Assembly (NCBI GenBank): GCA_964343835.1
Contig: CAYFKR010000004.1
Span: 62,001-126,000, forward strand
DNA: 64,000 bases
From: CALEMW01 sp964343835
GTDB lineage: Bacteria > Krumholzibacteriota > Krumholzibacteriia > LZORAL124-64-63
Direction: 5' to 3'
The notes beneath the pieces are model-generated. The model was not told the origin of the DNA. It worked only from the letters and a program-made list of their open reading frames with translations, and searched no databases. The position numbers were made by a program, and so were the translations under genes. This document shows positions 44,233-53,967 of this stretch, in pieces. How positions within the stretch are numbered: position 1 is the first letter of the stretch; every line of letters begins with the position of its first letter.

Positions 44233-46602
44233 ATGTTCGCTCGCGCAACGCGACGGGCCCTGATCCTGGTCGGAATGCTGGCACTGATGCTGCCCGCGGC
44301 CGTCCTGGCCCAGACGCCCCAGACCATCACCATCGACGGAGTCAACGACTTCGACGCGGCCAACCTGCTGGACGCCGACGGTGCGGACACCCAGTTCCCG
44401 AACATCGACCTGACGGATGTGTACGTGACCAACGACGCCGTCAGCCTCTACGTCGGCATGGGCCACGACCAGGCCGGCTGGGGCTCCGTCCAGCTGGGCA
44501 TCGCCATCGACGTGAACACCGCCGCCGGCGGCAGCACCGATCCCTGGGGTCGTCAGCTGGAGTGGAGCCTGGCCGCCAACAAGCCGGACTTCATGTTCTA
44601 CGTGAACCTGGACAACAACTGGCAGGCCGGCTACAGCTGGGACGGCGCCGCGTGGGTGGACATGGGCTCCGGCCCCGGCGCCCTGGGCATGGCCACCGGC
44701 ACGGGCTTCAAGGAGCTCGCGGTGCTGCTGGGCACCCTCGGCGTGACCGCCGGCGACCCGATCAACGTCGAGGCCTGGGTCACCCAGGACGGCGGCACCA
44801 AGGGTCCGCTGGACGCCGCGGCCAACGACGCCAGCCAGCTCTCGACCCCGACCGACACGGTCTGGGACACCCCGTCGCCCATCCCCATGTTCGACTACCT
44901 CGCCTACACGGTGCAGAGCGCCGCGGACAACGATCCGCCCCAGGTCACCGGTGCGCTCCACCTGACGGACTCCGAGATCGACGTCACGTTCAACGAGCCC
45001 GTGGATCCGACCACCGGCGGCACGGCCGGCAACTACGCCGTGAGCGGCGCCTCCGTCGTGTCGGCCGCCGTGGCCGGCAACGTGGTCACCCTGACCCTGG
45101 CCGCCGACATCGGCGCCAGCGCCAGCCTCTACACCGTGACGGTGACCGGCGTGGAAGACCCCGCCGGCAACGTCATCGCCGGCAACAACACGGCCTGCTT
45201 CATGGTCAAGAACGTGCTGTTCCGCGGCCGCATGAGCGCCTTCCTGAACTCCCAGACCATGCCCTACGGCGGCTTCACGGTCGAAGGCAGCCCGCTGCCC
45301 CTGACCTGGGGCCTGTGCGACGGCATGGACGGCGTGGACGTGGGCGGCGAGGTCTACGAGGTGTCGGCCGACTTCTGCGTGGCCGGCGACTGCGGCGCGG
45401 GCACGGCCGAGGCCTCCATGGAGTACAAGTGGGTCTACGACTGCGCCACCTACGAGCCCCTGGGTTCGAACCGCACCCACACCATGAGCCTGGCCACCGG
45501 CGCCAACGACACCCTCGACGTGTGGTGGAACGACCAGGACCCGAGCCAGTTCACCCTCCACGACATCGACGTGGAGTTCTTCGTGGACATGGCCGGCACC
45601 GCCTACGTGCCCGGCGACACCGTGTCGATCAACGGCACCATGCCGCCCCTGAACTGGAACGTCCCTTCGGTCAACCAGCTCGTGGACGACGGTACCGGCA
45701 ACGACGCCCTGGCCGGTGACGGCATCTTCTCCACCGTGCTCACGTTCCCCGCGGGCACCGAGATCAACGTGGACTACAAGTTCCTGCTCAACAGCACCTA
45801 CGAGTGCTCGACCCAGGGCAACCGTCACATCTTCCTCAACGGCGAACTGTACGACACGGTGGGCGGCGCCCTCGGGCCCCTGACCCTGCCCGTGGTGCAC
45901 TTCGACGCCTGCGACGTGAGCTGGCGCGCCGTGGAGGTCGTGTTCAGCGTGGATACCAACAACACCTCGCACGGCCCCCTGGGCGCCGGCGACGTGGTGG
46001 CCGTCAACGGCACGCCCCACAACGTGGAGACCCCGACCTTCGACTGGACGGTGCCCTCGCTGACCGCCATGGCCGACGACGGCGTCGCACCCGACGCGGC
46101 CGCCGGCGACGGCGTGTACACCGTCAGCGTGGTCTTCCCGGACTCCAGCCAGATCTGGACCGAGTACAAGTACCTGCTCAATGACGTCTACGAGTGCGCC
46201 GACCAGGGGAACCGCGGATTCAACCTGGACGCCGACAACTACGACGACGCGGGCAACCCCCAGATCCTGGCCACCGACCTGCTGCACCAGTGCCAGACCA
46301 CCGGCGTGGGCGACGCCCCGGCGGCGTTCTTCGCCCTGGGCGCCAACCGGCCCAACCCGTTCAACCCCAGCACCGAGATCCGCTTCACGGTCCACCGCTC
46401 CGGCGAGGGCTCCCTGCGGATCTACGATGTGAAGGGTTCGCTGGTGCGGACCCTCGTCGAGGGCCACTTGGCCGCCGGCGAGCACGTCCGTGTCTGGGAC
46501 GGCAGCGATGCCGAGGGCGGCCGCGCCGCCAGCGGCGTGTACTTCTACCGCCTCGAGCTGGCCGGCTCGGGGGAGACGAAGAAGATGGTCCTCATCAAGT
46601 AG
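44233..46602 (+). CDS. secreted starch-binding protein with two CBM20-like modules and sorting domain
   Basis: 789 residues. Signal peptide 1-26 (ends AVLA). Residues about 30-220 are DOMON/CBM9-like (ITIDGVNDFDAANLL). Residues about 235-325 form an SbsA-type Ig domain (VTGALHLTDSEIDVTFNEPV). Two similar starch-binding-like modules follow at about 450-540 (FFVDMAGTAYVPGDTVSINGT) and 570-665 (VVFSVDTNNTSHGPLGAGD); both end with a YKFLLN or YKYLLN strand and ECSTQGNR or ECADQGNR. The FlgD-like sorting domain (PNPFNPSTEIRFTV to KKMVLIK) closes the chain. No catalytic site is visible. It is cotranscribed with the GH57 gene (GGAGG before ATG 44233) and probably holds starch for it at the cell surface. 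Confidence 0.8.
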   Translation: MFARATRRALILVGMLALMLPAAVLAQTPQTITIDGVNDFDAANLLDADGADTQFPNIDLTDVYVTNDAVSLYVGMGHDQAGWGSVQLGIAIDVNTAAGGSTDPWGRQLEWSLAANKPDFMFYVNLDNNWQAGYSWDGAAWVDMGSGPGALGMATGTGFKELAVLLGTLGVTAGDPINVEAWVTQDGGTKGPLDAAANDASQLSTPTDTVWDTPSPIPMFDYLAYTVQSAADNDPPQVTGALHLTDSEIDVTFNEPVDPTTGGTAGNYAVSGASVVSAAVAGNVVTLTLAADIGASASLYTVTVTGVEDPAGNVIAGNNTACFMVKNVLFRGRMSAFLNSQTMPYGGFTVEGSPLPLTWGLCDGMDGVDVGGEVYEVSADFCVAGDCGAGTAEASMEYKWVYDCATYEPLGSNRTHTMSLATGANDTLDVWWNDQDPSQFTLHDIDVEFFVDMAGTAYVPGDTVSINGTMPPLNWNVPSVNQLVDDGTGNDALAGDGIFSTVLTFPAGTEINVDYKFLLNSTYECSTQGNRHIFLNGELYDTVGGALGPLTLPVVHFDACDVSWRAVEVVFSVDTNNTSHGPLGAGDVVAVNGTPHNVETPTFDWTVPSLTAMADDGVAPDAAAGDGVYTVSVVFPDSSQIWTEYKYLLNDVYECADQGNRGFNLDADNYDDAGNPQILATDLLHQCQTTGVGDAPAAFFALGANRPNPFNPSTEIRFTVHRSGEGSLRIYDVKGSLVRTLVEGHLAAGEHVRVWDGSDAEGGRAASGVYFYRLELAGSGETKKMVLIK

Positions 46603-46622
46603 GATCGCCTGCCGAAAACCTG

Positions 46623-46652
46623 CGAGGCCCCGGGCCGATGCCCGGGGCCTCG
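46623..46652. terminator. intrinsic terminator after starch-binding protein gene
   Basis: CGAGGCCCCGGGC (46623-46635) and GCCCGGGGCCTCG (46640-46652) form a perfect 13-bp stem with a CGAT loop, followed by TTCCTTGT on the plus strand. Confidence 0.85.
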
Positions 46653-46673
46653 TTCCTTGTCCGGGACGAATCG

Positions 46674-46703
46674 TTGACAAGCGGCCCGAAACCCCCAGAT
46701 TGT
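46674..46703 (+). promoter_or_regulatory. candidate cysD promoter
   Basis: Consensus TTGACA (46674-46679) with a weak -10 region AGATTGT (46697-46703) at a 17-18 base spacer. It begins 22 bases after the terminator of the preceding operon. Confidence 0.5.
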
Positions 46704-46734
46704 GGGGCGAACGTCCGCAACAGGGGAGACCGCG

Positions 46735-47661
46735 TTGACCTCGTACTCGATGACCCACCTCAAGCAGCTCGAGCAGGAGTCCATCCACGTCATGCGGGAG
46801 GTGGTGGCGGAGTTCCAGAACCCCGTCATGCTCTATTCCGTGGGCAAGGACTCCGCCGTGATGCTGCGCCTGGCCCAGAAGGCCTTCCATCCCGGGCGCT
46901 TTCCGTTTCCGCTGATGCACGTGGACACGGGCTACAAATTCCCCGAGATGTACGAATTCCGCGATCGGATGGCCGAGTCCCTGGGCGCGCGCCTGATCGT
47001 CGAGAGCAACCAGGAGTGGATCGCCAAGGGCACCCATCCCTCGGTCATCGGCAACGACAAGTGCTGCCAGCAGCTTAAGACCCGGGCCCTGCTCGACGCC
47101 CTGGCGAAGCACGGCTTCGACGCGGCCTTCGGCGGCGCCCGCCGCGACGAGGAGAAGTCGCGGGCCAAGGAGCGCTTCTTCTCCGTGCGCGACGAGTTCG
47201 GCCAGTGGGACCCCAAGAACCAGCGCCCCGAACTGTGGACCCTGTACAACGCCGAGATCGGCGAGGGCGAGAGCGTGCGCGTGTTCCCCCTGAGCAACTG
47301 GACCGAACTGGACGTGTGGCAGTACATCAAGCTCGAGGAGATCCCCCTGGTGCCGCTGTATTTCTCGCAGCCGCGGCGGACCGTCGAGATGGGCGGGATC
47401 ATCGTGCCGGCGGACCACCTCGAGACGGTGGACCCCACCGGCAAGCTGGGCATCACCGAGGACGACGTCGTGGAGCGGTCCTGCCGCTTCCGCAGCCTCG
47501 GCTGCATCCCCTGCACCGGAGCGGTGGAGTCCGACGCCACCGACATCGACGGCATCATCCGCGAGGTCGTCGACGCCCGCCGTTCCGAGCGGGAAAACCG
47601 GATCATCGACCTGACGAGCGACTCGTCCATGGAGCAGAAGAAGCGCGAGGGGTACTTCTAG
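46735..47661 (+). CDS. cysD: sulfate adenylyltransferase subunit 2
   Basis: 308 residues. CysD activates sulfate together with the GTPase CysN, making APS from ATP and sulfate in the cytosol. The PP-loop motif YSVGKDSAVML is at about 30-40, followed by HVDTGYKFPEM, and GGARRDEEKSRAKER near 140; the tail IDLTSDSSMEQKKREGYF is typical. I choose TTG 46735 because AGGGGAG lies 7 bases upstream and it gives an N-terminus of the same length as E. coli CysD before THLKQLE; ATG 46750 is the alternative. The stop overlaps the first base of the cysNC GTG. The pair serves assimilatory sulfate activation. Confidence 0.95.
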   Translation: MTSYSMTHLKQLEQESIHVMREVVAEFQNPVMLYSVGKDSAVMLRLAQKAFHPGRFPFPLMHVDTGYKFPEMYEFRDRMAESLGARLIVESNQEWIAKGTHPSVIGNDKCCQQLKTRALLDALAKHGFDAAFGGARRDEEKSRAKERFFSVRDEFGQWDPKNQRPELWTLYNAEIGEGESVRVFPLSNWTELDVWQYIKLEEIPLVPLYFSQPRRTVEMGGIIVPADHLETVDPTGKLGITEDDVVERSCRFRSLGCIPCTGAVESDATDIDGIIREVVDARRSERENRIIDLTSDSSMEQKKREGYF

Positions 47662-49556
47662 TGGATATGACCGACTACGAGAAGAAGAGCCTGCTGCGCT
47701 TCACCACCAGCGGCAGCGTGGACGACGGCAAGTCGACCCTCATCGGGCGCCTGCTGTACGAGACCAACTGCATCTTCGAGGACCAGTACGCCGCGGTGGA
47801 GAAGACCTCCCAGAAGCGTGGCGACGAGCGCGTTGACCTGGCGCTGCTGCTCGACGGCCTGGCGGCCGAGCGCGAGCAGGGCATCACCATCGACGTGGCC
47901 TACCGCTACTTCACCACCGACAAGCGCAAGTTCATCATCGCCGACACGCCCGGCCACGAGCAGTACACGCGCAACATGGTCACCGGCGCGTCGACCAGCG
48001 ACCTGGCCATCATCCTGATCGACGCCCGCCACGGCGTGCTCACCCAGTCGAAGCGGCACGGCTTCCTGATCTCGCTCCTGCAGATCCCGCACCTCGTGGT
48101 CGCGGTGAACAAGATGGACCTGGTGGACTACGACCAGGGCGTGTACGACGCCATCGTCCGGGAGTACAAGGAGTTCTCCCAGAAGCTGGACATCCACGAC
48201 ATCACGTTCATCCCCATCTCCGCCCTCGACGGCGACAACGTCACCACCCGCAGCGCCAACACGCCGTGGTACGACGGCCACACCCTGCTCCACATCCTGG
48301 AGAACGTGCACGTGTCGGCGGACCGCAACTACGTGGACTTCCGCCTGCCGGTGCAGCACGTGTCGCGCCCGGACCTGGACTTCCGCGGCTTCGCGGGGAC
48401 CATCGCCTCGGGCACCGTGAAGGTGGGGGAGGAGATGGCGGCGCTGCCCTCGGGCAAGACCTCGAAGGTGGAGCGCATCGTGACCTTCGACGGCGACCTG
48501 GAATCGGCCCACGCCGGCCAGGCCGTCACCCTCTGCCTGGAAGACGAGATCGACGTCAGCCGCGGCGACATGCTGGTGCGGACCAACAACCTGCCCCAGG
48601 TCGCCAGCGAGTTCGACGCCATGCTCTGCTGGATGGACGAGGAGCGCATGGACCCGCGCACCCCGTACGTGCTGAAGCACACCACCCAGAAGGTGAAGGC
48701 GTACGTGCGCGACATCCACTACCGCATCGACGTGAACACCCTGCACCGCGAGGACAGCGACGGGTTCGCCCTGAACGAGATCGGCCGCGTGAGCCTGAAG
48801 ACGGCCCGGCCCATCTTCTTCGACCCCTACCAGCGCAACCGCGGCACCGGCAGCTTCATCCTCATCGACCCGGTGACCAACCGCACCGTGGCCGCCGGCA
48901 TGATCCGCGGCCGCACCCGCAGCGTGGCCGACGTGACCCGCACCAAGCACGCCGAGTCCCGCGTGTCCACCAACGTGCGCTGGGAGGACGGCGCCATCAC
49001 GGCCGCCGACTGGGAGGCCCGCAACGGCCACAAGGGCGCGGTGGTGTGGTGCACCGGCTACTCCGGCGCGGGCAAGACCACCGTGGCCAACGGCCTGGTC
49101 AAGACGCTGTTCGAGGAGGGCCGCCAGGTCATGATGCTCGACGGCGACAACGTGCGCCACGGCCTCTGTGGCGACCTGGGCTTCAGCGACCAGGACCGCA
49201 GCGAAAACATCCGTCGCGTGGGCGAGGCCGCCAAGCTCTTCTACGAGCAGGGCAACATCGTGGTCTGCACCTTCATCTCGCCGTTCCGGGCCGACCGGGA
49301 TTTCGTGCGCTCCATCCTGCCCGACGACGCCTTCCACGAGGTCTACGTGAAGTGCGACCTGGGCGTGTGCAAGCGCCGCGACCCGAAGGGGCTGTACAAG
49401 AAGGCCGAGGCCGGGGAGATCAAGGACTTCACGGGCATCGACTCGCCCTACGAGGAGCCGGAGACCCCGGAGGTCACCGTGGAGACCGACCTGCAGAGCG
49501 TGGAGGATGCGGTGGCGCGGATCCACGACCACCTGGGCGAGAGCGGCATCATCTGA
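47661..49556 (+). CDS. cysNC: bifunctional sulfate adenylyltransferase subunit 1 / APS kinase
   Basis: 631 residues. The N-terminal about 430 residues are CysN, an EF-Tu-like GTPase: GSVDDGKSTLIG (P-loop), DTPGHEQYTRNMVTGAS (G3) and NKMD (G4). It drives CysD. The C-terminal about 190 residues are CysC (APS kinase): P-loop GYSGAGKTTVA, DGDNVRHGLCGDLGFSDQDR, and FISPFRADRD. The fusion makes PAPS directly. GTG 47661 sits 8 bases from GAGGGG; ATG 47667 is also possible. The frame appears open further upstream only as a shadow of cysD. The operon ends at a terminator located within the convergent sirtuin gene. Confidence 0.95.
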   Translation: MDMTDYEKKSLLRFTTSGSVDDGKSTLIGRLLYETNCIFEDQYAAVEKTSQKRGDERVDLALLLDGLAAEREQGITIDVAYRYFTTDKRKFIIADTPGHEQYTRNMVTGASTSDLAIILIDARHGVLTQSKRHGFLISLLQIPHLVVAVNKMDLVDYDQGVYDAIVREYKEFSQKLDIHDITFIPISALDGDNVTTRSANTPWYDGHTLLHILENVHVSADRNYVDFRLPVQHVSRPDLDFRGFAGTIASGTVKVGEEMAALPSGKTSKVERIVTFDGDLESAHAGQAVTLCLEDEIDVSRGDMLVRTNNLPQVASEFDAMLCWMDEERMDPRTPYVLKHTTQKVKAYVRDIHYRIDVNTLHREDSDGFALNEIGRVSLKTARPIFFDPYQRNRGTGSFILIDPVTNRTVAAGMIRGRTRSVADVTRTKHAESRVSTNVRWEDGAITAADWEARNGHKGAVVWCTGYSGAGKTTVANGLVKTLFEEGRQVMMLDGDNVRHGLCGDLGFSDQDRSENIRRVGEAAKLFYEQGNIVVCTFISPFRADRDFVRSILPDDAFHEVYVKCDLGVCKRRDPKGLYKKAEAGEIKDFTGIDSPYEEPETPEVTVETDLQSVEDAVARIHDHLGESGII

Positions 49557-49560
49557 TCCG

Positions 49561-50313
49561 TCACGAGTCCAGGACGAGACCGGCGAGGCGGGGGAGGATC
49601 TCCCCCGCCTTTCCTTTCAGGAAGCATGTCGTGATCACCGACGTGTAGCGGGTCGGCTCCACGTTCACCTCGATGATCCCCGCCCCCCGCCGCGCCGCGA
49701 TCTCCGGCACCGACGCCGCCGGGTAGACCTCGCCCGTGCTCCCCACCACCAGCACCGCGTCGGCCGCCTCGGCCGCCGCCTGGGCGCCCATGGCCGCGGC
49801 GGGCGGGATCCCCTCGCCGAAGAACACGAAGTCGGGCTTGAGCAGGCCGCCGCAGTCGGGGCACGTGGCCGGCAGGACCTCCAGCAGCTCCGGCGCCGCA
49901 ACGCGCCGCACGCCGCACCCCAGGCACAGCAGCTCCTGGGACGCTCCGTGGAACTCCCACACGCGGCGGCTGCCCGCCGCCTGGTGGAGCCCGTCGATGT
50001 TCTGGGTCACGACCTCGCGCAGCGGCCCGTCCGTCTCCAGCCGCGCCAGGGCCCGATGGCCGGGGTTGGGCTCCGCCACGCCCCAGTGTTCGTAGAAGAT
50101 CTCCCGGATCACCGGCCAGGATTCGCCGGGGCGGGCCAGGAAGAAGCCGATCTCCAGGGTGCGCGGGTCGTAGCGGTGCCACAGACCGCCCTCACCCCGG
50201 AAACTGGGGATGCCGCTCTCCACGCTGACGCCCGCGCCGGTGAAGGCGATGGCGTGGTCGGCCCCGCGCAGGATCCGCGCGGCACGGGCGAGGTCGTGAT
50301 CCGTGGTCGTCAT
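49561..50313 (-). CDS. SIR2-family NAD-dependent protein deacylase
   Basis: 250 residues, a bacterial class sirtuin of normal length. The NAD-binding motif GAGVSVESGIPSFRG is at about 24-38, TQNIDGLHQ near 105, the catalytic His in EFHGAS near 121, the zinc site as CLGC and CPDC pairs at about 130-158, and GSTGEVYPAASVP near 195. It removes acyl groups from lysines, often from acetyl-CoA synthetase, in the cytosol. ATG 50313 is the start. It converges with cysNC with only four bases between stop codons, and its own 3' end encodes the cysNC terminator. It is divergent from the GH133 gene, whose promoter overlaps the sirtuin 5' side. Confidence 0.95.
   Translation of the reverse strand: MTTTDHDLARAARILRGADHAIAFTGAGVSVESGIPSFRGEGGLWHRYDPRTLEIGFFLARPGESWPVIREIFYEHWGVAEPNPGHRALARLETDGPLREVVTQNIDGLHQAAGSRRVWEFHGASQELLCLGCGVRRVAAPELLEVLPATCPDCGGLLKPDFVFFGEGIPPAAAMGAQAAAEAADAVLVVGSTGEVYPAASVPEIAARRGAGIIEVNVEPTRYTSVITTCFLKGKAGEILPRLAGLVLDS
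49586..49610 (+). terminator. cysDNC terminator inside sirtuin coding sequence
   Basis: AGGCGGGGGA (49586-49595) and TCCCCCGCCT (49601-49610) form a perfect 10-bp stem with a GGATC loop, followed by TTCCTTTC on the plus strand. It lies inside the last codons of the convergent sirtuin gene. Confidence 0.8.
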
Positions 50314-50324
50314 GCGTCCTCCGA

Positions 50325-50353
50325 TTGTCCGGGAAGCCCGTCCATCGTACACT
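50325..50353 (+). promoter_or_regulatory. candidate promoter of the secreted GH133 gene
   Basis: TTGTCC (50325-50330), 17-base spacer, TACACT (50348-50353), 33 bases before the start codon, with AAGGAGA in between. It has the recurring TTGnCn / TAnnCT form. Confidence 0.55.
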
Positions 50354-50385
50354 GCCCGGACCCGACACCCAACAAGGAGAGCGCC

Positions 50386-52609
50386 ATGCGCCGATTCGCC
50401 GTCGTCCTGATGCTGGTTCCCGTGCTGTCCGTCGTGTTCGCCATCGCCGGCGAGCCGACCGACCCCGACGCCCTGATGGAGGATCTGGTCCTGACCGTGA
50501 CGCCGGACCACCCCCGCGAGTTCATCCTCACGGACAAGGGCGCCGCCCACCTCAGCGGCGAGGCCGTGGGCGACAACACGCGCAGCTACCACGGCTTCTT
50601 CGTGGCCATGCACGAGCTCCTGGACGGCTGGTCCCTGGAGCTGGAGGACGGGTCGCTCCTGAACGAGACCACCGTGGCGTCCACCGACGTGCGCCCCGAC
50701 CGCATCGAACGCGTCTACGACGGCGGCGTGCGCGAGACCGTCACCCTGCTGGACCGCGCCGACGCCTTCCACCTGCGCTACCAGGGCCTGCCCGGCGGCA
50801 CCCTGGCCTTCACGCCGCGGGTCGACATGCGATTCCTGTGGAAGGTCGTGCGCCCCGAATACGACGTGCGCTGGCTCGACGGCGTGCTCTGCGTGGCCCG
50901 ACGCGACCGCCTGGACCGCTCCGACGGCGAGCGCCACCCGCCCTGGCTCGCGGTGCTGGTCCCCGGCGCCGACGACTTCCGCCGCACCGACCGCTACTCC
51001 CAGCGCGTCTACCCCAAAGGTATGGCCCGCATCGCCATGGAGCGCGCCACCCCCTACGAGCCCGGCGCCGTGTCCGTGCGCATCCCGCCCCGCGCCACCG
51101 ACGCCTCCCTCGACGTGCTGATCTGCGGCGGCGACTCCGCCGCCCACGCCGCCGCCCGCGCCCGCGAGCTCCTGGCCTCCGTGGACGACCTGGCCGCCGC
51201 CCGCCGCGCCCGCCTGGCGACCGTGGGCGACCCGGCCTGGGCCAACACCGGTTTCCGCGACCACGACGCCGCCCTGGCCTGGGCCCGCATCTCCCTGGAC
51301 AACCTGGTGATGGAGCAGCGCGGCCTGGGCATCTACGCCGGCTTCTACTGGTTCACCACCTACTGGGGCCGCGACGCCTTCATCGTGCTGCCCGGCGCCC
51401 TGGCCGGCGGCATGGAGTTCGCCACCGCCAGGGAGATCCTCCGCTCGTTCGCCTCCTACCAGGACCGCAACCCGCACAGCGAGCGCTTCGGCCGCGTGCC
51501 CAACTTCGTGACGGTGGAGCAGGTGCAGTACGCCAGCATCGACGGCACCTGGTGGTGGGTTCGCGCCCTCGACGAGTACTGGAAGCGCTCCGGCGACCAC
51601 GACTTCGCCCGCGAGATGATGCCCGTGGTCTTCCGCGCCTGCGAGGGCGCCCTGGACCACGCCGTGGACGACGAGGGCTTCCTGACCCACGGCGACGGCG
51701 AGACCTGGATGGACGGCGGCGGCGAGGCCAACCCCTTCTCGCCCCGCGGCGACCGCTCGGTGGAGGCCCAGGCCCTGTTCCATCGCGGCCTGGGCGTGGC
51801 GGCGAAGCTGGCGTCGCGCTTCGGCGGCGAGGCCCGCGGCCTGAAGGGAGACGAGCTGGTCCAGCGCTACGATCTGGCTCGCCGCAAGCTCTGGAACGCT
51901 TTCCAGCTCCGCTTCACCGGCGACGGCCGCATCGCCGACCACCTCGACCGCGACGGCTCCCGCGACCTCCAGCACCGTCCCAACGGCCTGCTGGCCCTGA
52001 TGGTCTCGCCCGACCTGTTCAACGACGACCAGCGGGCCATGATCGTGGCCGAGAACCGCGAGCACACCGTCCGTCCCTGGGGCATCCGCTCCCTGGACGA
52101 CGCCGACCCCCACTACCACCCCCGCCACCTGTGGCTCGACCGCTACTACTACGACGAGGCCTACCACAACGGCGACATCTGGCTGTGGCTCTCCGGTTCG
52201 TGGATCTCCGCCCTGCCCGACCCCCGCGACGGCTGGGACCAGACCGACATGCTGCTGACCGAGGTGCTGGCCGAAGGCGCCGTGGGCACCATCCAGGAGA
52301 TCCGCGACGGCGACCCCGCCGAGTCCAACGACGAGTTCGGCGGCGCTACGAGCCAGGCCTGGAGCCTGAGCGAGCTGCTGCGGACGGTGGCGGAGGACTA
52401 CGCGGGCGTGTCGGTGGACCTGAGCGTCGACCCGCCGAGGATCACGGTGGATCCGGCGGTGCCGGTGCCGTGGCCGGCCCTGGACGTGAGCCAGAGGGTG
52501 GGGGAGCACATGCTGCGCGTGCGGGCCTGGCCCGACGGTCGTCGGACCATCATCGAGGGGTTGCCCCGGGGCTGGGACGTGATCGTGGACGGGGAGCGCT
52601 GGGCGGGAT

Positions 52610-52620
<11 letters not shown>
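50386..52620 (+). CDS. exported amylo-alpha-1,6-glucosidase (GH133-like debranching enzyme)
   Basis: 744 residues. Signal peptide 1-21 (MRRFAVVLMLVPVLSVVFAIA), which is unusual: most members of this family are cytoplasmic. The N-terminal GDE_N-like domain has DNTRSYHGFFVA (about 62-75). The (alpha/alpha)6 catalytic domain starts near 290 and contains YWGRDAFIVLPGAL, GRVPNFV, DGTWWWVRAL, GDGETWMDGGGEANPFSPR and HPRHLWLDRYYYDEAYHNGDIW. It should cut alpha-1,6 branches of glycogen or limit dextrins outside the cytoplasm. It is a single-gene unit with its own promoter. Its last 11 bases overlap the end of the convergent MalK gene. Confidence 0.88.
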
Positions 52621-53686
<1,066 letters not shown>

Positions 53687-53800
53687 GGTTCCTCCGGGGA
53701 TCGGGTGGAGTCGGGGAGCCATGGTAGACCATGTCCGGCAGGGGTGTCATCCCCCCATATCGGCCCCGTAGAGGCTTTTTCATGGAATCCACACGAAAAG

Positions 53801-53828
53801 AGCGGGAGCGGCCTCGGCCGCTCCCGCT
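53801..53828 (-). terminator. terminator-like hairpin in the malK leader
   Basis: AGCGGGAGCGGC and GCCGCTCCCGCT form a perfect 12-bp stem with a 4-base loop. On the minus strand it is followed by CTTTTCG, as in an intrinsic terminator. No minus-strand gene ends here, so it sits between the promoter region and malK and may act as an attenuator. Confidence 0.55.
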
Positions 53829-53883
53829 CCCTGCACCCATCTTGTCTCGCCAGCTCAGGAATCTCTCGTTCGCTCTGTCCCTG

Positions 53884-53911
53884 TTGATTGCTTGACTCGA
53901 TGTCTTATAGT
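53884..53911 (+). promoter_or_regulatory. promoter of the GH57-glycogen operon
   Basis: TTGATT (53884-53889), 16-base spacer, TATAGT (53906-53911). The -10 is the nearest to consensus in the window. GCCGGGA (53920-53926) and TCCCGGC (53934-53940) form a 7-bp inverted repeat over the expected transcription start and could be an operator or leader hairpin. Confidence 0.65.
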
Positions 53912-53967
53912 ACGCGTGAGCCGGGAGGGAAGTTCCCGGCGATTCCGGAAAAAAAGGAAGGGAATCC

